Translations under genes and position numbers: made by a program
Shown: piece by piece, positions 56,081 to 64,000 of the stretch
How the letters are laid out: the number at the start of each line of letters is the position of its first letter
Position numbering within the stretch: the first letter of the stretch is position 1
DNA from: Acanthosoma haemorrhoidale
Lineage: Eukaryota; Arthropoda; Insecta; Hemiptera; Acanthosomatidae
Direction: 5' to 3'
NCBI GenBank assembly: GCA_930367205.1
Contig: OV884012.1
Location: 48,939,239-49,003,238 of the forward strand
Length of the DNA stretch: 64,000 bases
Notes under the pieces: model-generated
What the model was told of the DNA's origin: nothing
What the model saw: the letters and a program-made list of their open reading frames with translations, nothing else
Database searches by the model: none

Positions 56081-56869
56081 GTATTTTCAGTTGGCGCTTA
56101 AGCCTATGCCCCCTTACACAGGTTAAATAAAATAACTTGATTGAAATTTGTAAATGAAAAAAATGTCAGTTGCTATACAATCTATATTGAAAATTTATTA
56201 TATGTTTTAACGTAGCAAATGTGCCATGCTTTTTTAATATAAATATTAATAAGTCGTCCTGGTGTACAAGCAGAGCTAATTTAATAAATTATAATTGCAA
56301 AATGTAGGTCCTGAAATTCACAAAATTACAAAATTTAAACATTGCAGAATCTAATTTGGCTCTAGCCCATTTTCTTTTGTAGGTATTCGGTAATTAGATG
56401 TATGAAGCAAGAAATAAGAAGGGTTAATATCAAAATCAGAAATGTCCAATGGTGTGGCGAGATAGGTACAAAAATATTTTAATACAGTTAGGATCAGATT
56501 TGTTCTAACATATCTGTATTCGACAGTAACCTTCTCATTCACATACCCCTCGTCATTAAGTACAGAAAGGAGTGCTATGCTTGATTTAATGATTGTTTTC
56601 CCAAATAAAACTTATCTTTTCCACTAATGACAAAATATGGATTATTAGAATGCATTCAATTCTATATTGAGATCAGGGTCACAAGGCAATATGTAATTAC
56701 TGGTAACCCAATCTTGTTGATAATTTTACATCACACTGAAGATAACACCTAATAAGTAGTCTTGTAAGAATTGTCTTAAGATTGGCCATGTCCTTTTTTA
56801 ATCTTGTTCAATCATAGAGCGTTTATTTTTTTTCGAAAAGATAATTATCGTGCCCGCAAAGGTTACTCA
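56081..56869. other. AT-rich non-coding stretch
   Basis: Nothing supportable. Confidence 0.45.
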
Positions 56870-57660
56870 GCAGTTTGAACTCTTGAGAGGACCATGGGAA
56901 ATGTCACGGCCTTTGGAGAAATGTTATAAATGATTTACAACCGTTCACCGATTGTCAGCAAAGGACCCGTCCTATTAATTCATTAGTGACGAGTGTAGCA
57001 CGGACCCCCATGGTGCCATATTCCAAAGAAACGACCGCCAGGGCTGGACACACCTATTTGTTGTCGATAGTTTGTGGTCCTGAGTACTGCGGTCCCAGGG
57101 GAACTGCAAGCGACTGTGCCCCTGTCAACCGGAATGGGCATTCCTTTAACGGTTCCATGTCGACAACCACCGTGCTTGTTTAATCCTTTCTAGGCCCTAA
57201 TTGCCACAGCCGCCCCTTTTGGGGGCGGCAACTGTTGCTTACAAAGTGAATACTCTTGCATCCGCTACCGGGTGGAGCTTTCTTACTTCGGTATTACAAT
57301 TTTTTTCGCTTCTTCCTCTCTGAAAGGACAGAAGAATCATCGGGCCTTTGTAAAACGGCATTTCATTGAGGCGCGAAACTTGGTTTTGAAAATTACAGTT
57401 CAATAAAAATAGAACGATATCAGTACCCCACGGTGATCTGTGAACGGTCTGCCCCGTTGATAAGATAAAAAAAAGTAGCAGCCCGTTGTTGGACTGCTAC
57501 TTGATCTGATTCCACGGAGCCTTTACCTCATTAGGATCATAGACCGTATCACAGTGATTGGCCCACTAAGCGGTGATCCGTTTCGGTCCCAGTTTAGTTT
57601 TAAACTGTTCGAACCTTAATTGGCCCCGGATCCACTGGAATCCTTTATATGCCGCAGCCG
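56870..57660. promoter_or_regulatory. GC-rich island with strong hairpins
   Basis: Two perfect stems: GCCGCCCC/GGGGCGGC (57209-57229, 5-base loop) and AAGTAGCAG/CTGCTACTT (57473-57502, 12-base loop). TGTGGTC (Runt-type core) occurs near 57072-57078, and CGGTGATCNGT occurs twice (near 57431 and 57571). Frame 56986-57183 has no domain. Candidate regulatory or RNA-coding region by inference. Confidence 0.3.
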
Positions 57661-58693
57661 GTTAAAAGGGTTTCAGCTGTACGAGAGTTTATTCTCAGGT
57701 ATATTAGGTACCTTTTAAGTCCCAATCAGTATTTTATTTTCGGCATGATTTTTTTGGCTTTTCGTATTTATATAAACCCTAGATTTCTTTACTATACCAC
57801 TTCTCATCACATCATCTCTCTTCACCTAATTTTATTTGTTTTCCTATTTGTTTAATCATGTTAGAGTTTGCCTACACCACGCGGTTGTACGTCGGCACAG
57901 GTACCTCAAGCAAAAGTGATACTTCCAATGCGCATGTTTCAATTGGCTCTGTGTTTTGGGAAGGAGTGTTAAATTTATCGTCGTACCCAGTTCAACTAAT
58001 CAGTAAAACGTTAAATTTACATCAGTACCATTTTTAAAAATATTTTTGAACAGGTTGTTATCTTAAGTAATTGTACAGTACTAAACATCGATATGTATGG
58101 GAAAATGGATATTGTACTATTTTCTATCTTTACGCATATGTTCAATAACATTTGGTCACCTATTCATTCAACAGTATATTATGAGTTGGTGCAGAGCTTG
58201 ACTTTGAGTGGTTACGTCTATTTATAGTCTCACTTTTAATGAGCCTGTCTGTCTGGCTGGCGATCTGAACTATTAAAGTGATAATCCAAAATTACTGGAA
58301 ATGTGCAGATTATGTGTTGGTCAAAATACAATACCGGAAGTCTACCCATCGCCTCGTACGCGTTGGAGTTGGAAGCAAAAATTGAATGTCAAAGGTATTC
58401 TACAAAGTGTTTGTTCTTTCACTTTTGACTTTCTTAATTTTGTTTTCATTAAATTCATTACAAACAACTTTTAAAGATGTATTGCTGGTTTTGGGCCGTT
58501 CTTCGTAGGCTTGAAAGGAAAAGTCACTTATAGGTGATTTAATATACAAGCGCTTTCGGAAGCATACGCTGACACTCAAGTGCTAGGAAGACTAGTTATC
58601 ACCGCGGTGTCAGACGTGGGTTCCTGAATATGACGGCAATGGCAATGTGAGCTGCCGACTACGCTTGAGCGATAAGTGAACACGATTTATGAG
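57661..58693. other. AT-rich non-coding stretch
   Basis: No gene recognised. CTGACAC/GTGTCAG bracket a GGAAGACTAGT word near 58568-58615 (see rejected items). Confidence 0.4.
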
Positions 58694-58706
58694 TAGACTC
58701 CTACAA
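58694..58706. repeat. Target site duplication, left copy
   Basis: TAGACTCCTACAA; one mismatch to 59029-59041. Confidence 0.8.
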
Positions 58707-59028
58707 ATCAAATCAAAATCTTTATGATGATAAAATTACAATCTGCCTTATTGAGCAATAAGTAAATGTGTTCAATACCATATATACAATTCTTCATTTA
58801 CTCCCTCATTTTATCGCTTCATTTGTAAATACTACACAGTATTTACAAACAGTCCAGAGACCTCCCAAATCTGCATGATTGTCAACCCCCTCGCATGCAA
58901 AAGAGGAAGGGGAGTCTTAGGAAGTCCCCCACGCTACTCCATCAGCCACGTAACCGGAGACGTCAGTGGAGACTGACCATGAACGCGAGAGCCATAGACG
59001 CTCAGGACATGATTGGAGAAACTGCCCA
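58707..59028 (-). mobile_element. LINE family A 3' tail with target duplication
   Basis: Minus-strand copy of the last ~320 bases: GGGCAGTTTCTCCAATCATG, GTCCTGAGCGTC, GGGGGACTTCC, TTGTAAATACTGTGTAG and GGCAGATTGTAATTTTATCATC. Non-coding. Flanked by TAGACTCNTACAA at 58694-58706 and 59029-59041, 12 of 13 bases identical. Confidence 0.92.
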
Positions 59029-59041
59029 TAGACTCATACAA
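59029..59041. repeat. Target site duplication, right copy
   Basis: TAGACTCATACAA; one mismatch to 58694-58706. Confidence 0.8.
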
Positions 59042-59249
59042 GTGACTTTTCTTTTCGACTCTTTTTAAAAGAGAAATAAATAAGTTTGTTAACTATTGAT
59101 GATTCAGATCAACTAGTATCCAATTTTTTGTCACCCAAATTCATTATTACAGTCCTTGCAGGGGAACCTGTGAAATTTGCCTGAACATGTATGACATAAT
59201 ATATTTCTACTTCTTTAAGGCAGCCGGTTCAAAGATGCAGGCGAACACT

Positions 59250-59540
59250 GCCACAACGAGAATGCGCCAACCCTAGCCGAATCCAGCTGCCCAAGACTGA
59301 TCGAAATCAGCGCGACTGATATCCTCCGATGGACCGTTAAGCAGGGAGCCGTTAAATAATTACATAGTTAATTAGCAAAGGTTAGTTAATGAGGGAGATC
59401 GGGCGATGTGGTGGCCGGGATTGCGGTCAGGGGTCAGGAGATGTGGGCCGGGCACCTGTTGCCTTCCTTCGGCTGTCTATTAGCCTCTGTCGGCCCTCTT
59501 GGATTCACCGCCTCCTTTATTAGCTGCTCCATGTCTCAAA
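59250..59540. promoter_or_regulatory. Island with clustered homeodomain-type motifs
   Basis: A GC-richer island with TAATTA (in AATAATTACA), TAGTTAAT at 59365-59372 and again at 59383-59390 (18 bp apart), CACCTG (E-box) near 59452, and CCGTTAA twice. No open frame of note. Enhancer function is inferred from clustering. Confidence 0.35.
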
Positions 59541-60268
59541 GGTTAAAATAATGTTCTTTTTATATTATAATTTCACTTTTATTTGGCAAATATTGATTCG
59601 CAAAAGGTTGTTAGAGAACTACAAATATACACAAGAATAGAAGACACATTCAGCTGGAAACTCCAGGGTTTTTTCAGTTTATAATGTATAAAATTTCATT
59701 GTTTAAAGGCAATTTTCCATAACGGAGATCGTTTACGAAAAAAGTGAAACATTTTGTATGAATATTTTGCGTTTGTGCTGTTTTTGACTATAGAAATTTT
59801 TTCAAAAAATAAAAGGTTTATGTTCATCTATATATCACTATATTTTGAAGTGGAATTATTAAACAGTCAAACAGCCATCCATAGAACTTTAATACTCGAT
59901 CGAAATAAGCTATTTGTGATTTTTCACACTTGTTAATATTTCGTTTCAACAAAAATCTACATTTTTAATTTTTCACACTTTCTAATATTTCATTTTAGCA
60001 AAAATCTATTTAGCGAATTTCGAGGTGTACGGAATCAACCTTTAAAATTCCTGATCCATCGAATATACAAACTGACTCAATAAGATGGCTCCGTACATGG
60101 TTGAGTGCCTTCTTTCTCCGGATTCGGCATTAATGTACATTTATTTTGAAGTTTCGGGCCACCACCATGGAGTATGCCAGGCTTGATCGAAGGGTTAAGG
60201 TTTCCGATCTATAGCTAGGTATAAATAGGTAGATTAGGTCAAACAAGTATAAAGCTTTATTTCTACGT
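59541..60268. other. AT-rich non-coding stretch
   Basis: Nothing supportable. Confidence 0.45.
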
Positions 60269-60454
60269 TTACACCAGTTAGCAATATTTCCTAACACCAC
60301 TATCTGTTTTGTAAAACCTCTATGGAATGTTGTTTTTTAAACGTAAGGTAGTAAACGTAAAGTAGAGCTTAGGGTTCTTTTTAATTCACAACCCCTTGAC
60401 ATTTTCTTTAAACTGGCCGGTCGGTGTAAAACTTATACTCAATAGCGAACCCAT
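60269..60454. repeat. Local direct repeat X, copy 1
   Basis: 186 bases alignable with 61819-62002: TTAGCAATATTT, AGGTTCTT/GGGTTCTT, AACTGGCCGGT and AACGAACCCAT words in the same order. Substitutions and indels are numerous, so the duplication is old. No coding content. Confidence 0.75.
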
Positions 60455-61611
60455 CAAGAGGCACTATTGCTCATGTGACGACAGTTTTGGAAAAAGGGGA
60501 AGGACAAAGAGTGAATAATGTTGCTGTCAGTAACGGATTGACGTCTAGGAAGTGCAAGGTTTCCCTTAAAGGGTTCCTAGGTTTCTAAAACGTCCCCCTC
60601 CCACCGGTCATGCCATCTTATTTAATGTGGCAGAAGACAAATCTCTGTGAGAGAACATGCTTTGTAGAAGTCTCCCTGTTGTAATAAAATACAAATTACA
60701 TCCCCTTTTTAACGTGATTAAGCTTTCACTGTCTTTGTGTTTACTATCTCCACGGTAATTTTGGATACCTTTGAATTTCTCCTTCTCCTTTTGTAGAATC
60801 CTATTGAATGAGCAAGGAAAGAGAAAACATTTAGTAGAGCAAGAATTACCATATCCTTTCTACAGGATTTAAGAATGTTAATCTGAAGAAATTGTTTAGG
60901 TCATTTTTGAAAAGTTTTGGGATTCAAACTATACAACTATGATATACAGCAATTACGAGGAAGATATTCAATATTTACTTTTGTGGCAAGGGGATTTCTG
61001 AAGTTATCTTGGATCATTGGTAAAAAAAGGACAGGAGTAGGCACGGAAAAAAAATTAACCATGGAAAAAGTCCGGACCATTCGCTTATGCAAGACCTAAA
61101 AGCTCATGAGCTTTTCAAGATATATAGAAAGTTCAGATTTGTTGATGTCATTTTTTAAGGTTACGCAAAAATAATTTGAAATGTTTCGAGAGCCAAACTG
61201 TTAAATTCCATTTTTAATACAAGCCGATTTTAAAATTAATGAATTCATGTTCAGTCAATACAAATATGCATATTTTTTAAAGAAGATCATTATTCAGTAA
61301 CCAAGACGTTAAAAAAATAAAATAAAATAGCTAAAAATAAAAAATAGAAGACACCAACTATTTTTTCACAATCCTTTAGATGTTTTTTAAGAAACTCTTA
61401 ATTTGAATGAATGTTGCGTCTTTCCTTCAGTTTCGGAAATCGTTTACCTTCTTTGAATTTTAAATTTCTTTACGAAGTTTCGGGAGGTCATTCCTCGCAA
61501 TCCACTTGACAGGGCCACTGCCCCCAGGGCTGCTCAAAAATTTTCTGATCTTTTATTGCAGTTAAGATTCGGTTTGATCATCATAATAATTGTAAGTCTA
61601 ATGAGACTAAA

Positions 61612-61777
61612 ACTCCTTGAAAGGAAAAGAGGACTTCCTTCATCTTGAAGGCAATTCAATCATTATAGTAAATATTTTCATTTATGCACAGGGTTGTCAC
61701 ATATAATCAATTAGAATATTTGTAAGCAAAGAGTGGAAGTTCAGCTTCTACCTATGGGCTTGGCCTTAAATTAGATT
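61612..61777. repeat. Local direct repeat Y, copy 1
   Basis: 166 bases matching 62611-62770; begins CTCCTTGAAAGGAAAAGAGG. Repeat X copy 2 follows after a short gap. Confidence 0.88.
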
Positions 61778-61818
61778 CCGATGCAGTTTAGATATACTAA
61801 TTAAATTTTGATTCCATC

Positions 61819-62002
61819 TTAACACCTGTTAGCAATATTTTCGTGATTATCATTTGTTTCGCAAAACATCTTTGGACGGTTGTTTTCCTAACCTAAGGAA
61901 GTGTAGAAAGTAGAACTTAAGGTTCTTGGTAGTGCACGTGGCTTTGAATTGTTTGAAAACTGGCCGGTTGGCGTAAAACTCTCGACACAATAACGAACCC
62001 AT
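61819..62002. repeat. Local direct repeat X, copy 2
   Basis: 184 bases, diverged copy of 60269-60454 about 1.55 kb away in the same orientation. Confidence 0.75.
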
Positions 62003-62610
62003 TGTGAGCCAAGTTTCTCTGGGTTTCGTTACTTCACTTTCATTTGTTTTTTTCCTTTATTATTTTACTGCTGGCCAAATTAAGTTAAAATACTGGGGGC
62101 TGAAAAGGGACCATAAGGAGAAACAGTTTGATCCATCTTGGAAAATGACAAACATCAAAAATTTGCAATGAAAGCAGCACCTGTTAAGTTGTGTGTTTGG
62201 CTGTGAAAAAATATAAGTACATATTTAAAAGAAACAAGGTGTACAAGGATCGAGTTTGGTTAGTGCATGAAGGAAGGACTTGCGCATCATCATTCAACTC
62301 CGATCAATCATATCTCAATACAGCGGCTATTGATTGATTCTTGTGATGTTTCATTCTGTATTTTGTCATTGTTTTATTGATTAATAACTGCCAGTCGAAC
62401 TTGTCAAATTCCGGCATTTTGTTTGAGCAAGGAATTTTCATACGAGAAAACATTTTTATTTTCAGGTTTTATTCTATTCTTTATTTTTAAGGTTTCTTCT
62501 ACTGTTTTGATTTTTAAGCACGAGTTTTACTTTTTTTTTTTTACATCATGAGTGCCTGAATCATCATGCATGATTTTGGTTGGAGTATAAATTATTTTTG
62601 ACAGTCTAAA

Positions 62611-62770
62611 GCTCCTTGAAAGGAAAAGAGGACTTCCTTCATCTTAAAGGCACTTATAGTAAATATTTTCATTTATGCTCAGGGTTGTCATACAATCAAT
62701 TAGATTATTTGTAAGTAAATAATGGAAGTTGAGCTTCCCCCTGTGGGATCGGCATTAACAAAATCAGATT
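62611..62770. repeat. Local direct repeat Y, copy 2
   Basis: 160 bases, well conserved with 61612-61777 exactly about 1.0 kb away. Several small deletions; no repeat X follows it. Confidence 0.88.
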
Positions 62771-62810
62771 AAAACAAAGAAATTACAAGATAGTAACGGT
62801 TACAGTAGCT

Positions 62811-63200
62811 TTGAAATTGGAATTCCTTGTCATGTGGAAGAGTGTGAGAAAGAATTCTGCCCTGTTCGAGACCAGTCCACTTTTTTCTGGCTCGGATGTG
62901 GAAGAGACAAAGACATGTATCCCGCTCCGAACACTCACTTCTTTTGCATATGCAAAACGGCCGCCCGTTTTTTTCTTAATCCCGGAGGATAAACAGCCCC
63001 TTATAGTCTGGCGTATATGCCGCAGATAGAAAAATCAAGGATTTACAGTCTCGGAAACAATCTGCATCGGATTTTATCAGATCGTCCATTATGGGCTAAA
63101 AGAAAACAGCCGCTGCTTGATCAAGAGATGAACTACCGGCGTTTTTGCTCTATTTCCCAAACGGACTGGAATCCATTGTCTCTCCCTTATTTAGATGAAT
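62811..63200. promoter_or_regulatory. GC-richer island with octamer-like palindrome
   Basis: TTTTGCATATGCAAAA (62942-62957) is a perfect 16-bp palindrome containing TGCATATGCA, close to the MORE site bound by POU-domain dimers. Two overlapping plus frames (62811-63029 and 63017-63202) are open but lack recognisable domains. Candidate regulatory element by inference. Confidence 0.35.
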
Positions 63201-64000
63201 GACAATAGCAAAAATACTTTGATACAGAACTGAAACAGAAACATCAACATTCCATTTTGAATCTATAAATTTCATCTATGACAATGCAATCGACATCCAC
63301 TGTCACTCTCATATTTTTTTAACAGTTGATCATTTTCTCAATTGACAGTATCTCTGACATTAAAAACTTTAGAAAGTAATAAAAAGTCATATATAATGAT
63401 AATAATGGCAGAGTATCTCGTTTGCTTATGGCATAATATATATATTGCAAATTGATGTTATACAAAAATGTATTAGTGTAATTACACTTGATTATATTGG
63501 AGGGCTGGTTTGGAGATCGGATTGAGTTAAAATCACAGTCATCATTTAACTTTTCACTAGTGCCAACTACACTAGCTCCTCCTACCATCTAAGGTCTTCC
63601 AACAGAAGATAGGACCATAAAACACCTTCTCATGTGTTGTACCATAGATTTATTTAACCTGGTTGTGTAAAACATTCCAAGAACAACAAAATTTTAAAAC
63701 TTCTTTTTTCTTCAAATTCTTCTCCACATTGAAGCTTCCAACGTAGATATTTATTGGTGACTGTTCCATAATTAAACTTATGTTCATGTATGAAAATATG
63801 TTCCATTTTACTACGATGCTACACAAATTTAATAAGGAAGAAGAAATTTATAAATAAAAAAATAAAATGATAATAATATAAACAAAAATATGTTTCACTT
63901 ACAAAAAAACAACAACAGAGTAAGTGTAAATTTAAAAATTGAAATATTATGAATGCCACATTCAAACTTGTGAAGGGAGAGCAGAAACATTCTGACGTCC
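63201..64000. other. AT-rich non-coding stretch
   Basis: The minus frame at 63319-63588 is AT-rich and domain-free. Nothing else is recognised. Confidence 0.45.

Noticed and set aside
58565..58612. Possible miR-7-like precursor (GGAAGACTAGT between CTGACAC and GTGTCAG)
   Set aside because: Only 11 bases of miR-7 match, the following bases differ, and the stem is just 7 bp with no long hairpin.
1..64000. CRISPR arrays, rRNA, functional tRNA genes, bacterial operons
   Set aside because: No regularly spaced repeats, no complete cloverleaf and no rRNA landmarks; the sequence is clearly eukaryotic.

Overview
This is a stretch of animal nuclear DNA, most likely from an arthropod and probably an insect. 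The background is AT-rich (judged by eye) and full of homopolymer runs and microsatellites. It carries several dead copies of a Jockey-type non-LTR retrotransposon (LINE), a second LINE family, a deleted mariner transposon and tRNA-derived SINE-like pieces. No bacterial gene organisation, ribosome binding sites or operons are visible. I cannot name the species. I recognise no intact host gene: almost every long reading frame is either transposon-derived or sits in unassignable sequence.

Layout. 1-9200 is mostly AT-rich non-coding DNA, with a GC-rich block of hairpins (841-1005), a (GA)n microsatellite, one LINE tail with a perfect 11-bp target duplication (1810-2009), GC-richer islands (3590-3880, 5740-6115, 8205-8515) and a decayed hammerhead-ribozyme-like motif (6358-6400). 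9.2-18.6 kb is the transposon-dense part. It holds a LINE tail with a 16-bp duplication (9211-9411), a SINE-like piece, a second (GA)n tract, a 117-codon exon-like frame (11665-12018), the 3.05-kb main LINE copy (12031-15076, minus strand, 12-bp duplication) and two abutting LINE fragments (17498-18530). 18.6-36 kb holds further LINE tails, foldback repeats (23953-24077, 28866-29013), a 541-bp mariner derivative (27352-27892) and GC-rich islands. 36-43 kb holds a LINE C-terminus, a dispersed direct repeat (36748 and 38296), the C-terminus of a second LINE (40560-41016) and more hammerhead-like motifs. 43-64 kb is a gene desert broken by GC-rich, motif-rich islands (46.6-47.1, 50.75-51.3, 55.4-56.1, 56.9-57.65, 59.25-59.54 and 62.8-63.2 kb), with local direct repeats at 60.27-62.77 kb.

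How it fits together. The window reads as an intergenic or very large intronic region. The LINE copies are mutually related and were inserted by target-primed reverse transcription: minus-strand tails, 5' truncation and target duplications. The GC-rich islands contain clustered ATTA, TAATCC, AGGTCA and octamer-like motifs, and are candidate regulatory elements of a neighbouring developmental gene. That interpretation is inference and rests on composition and motifs only. I found no previously undescribed multi-gene system. The least explained signals are the repeated CTGANGA/GAAA ribozyme-like units, the exon-like frame that ends one base before the big LINE insertion, and the structured block at 841-1005.
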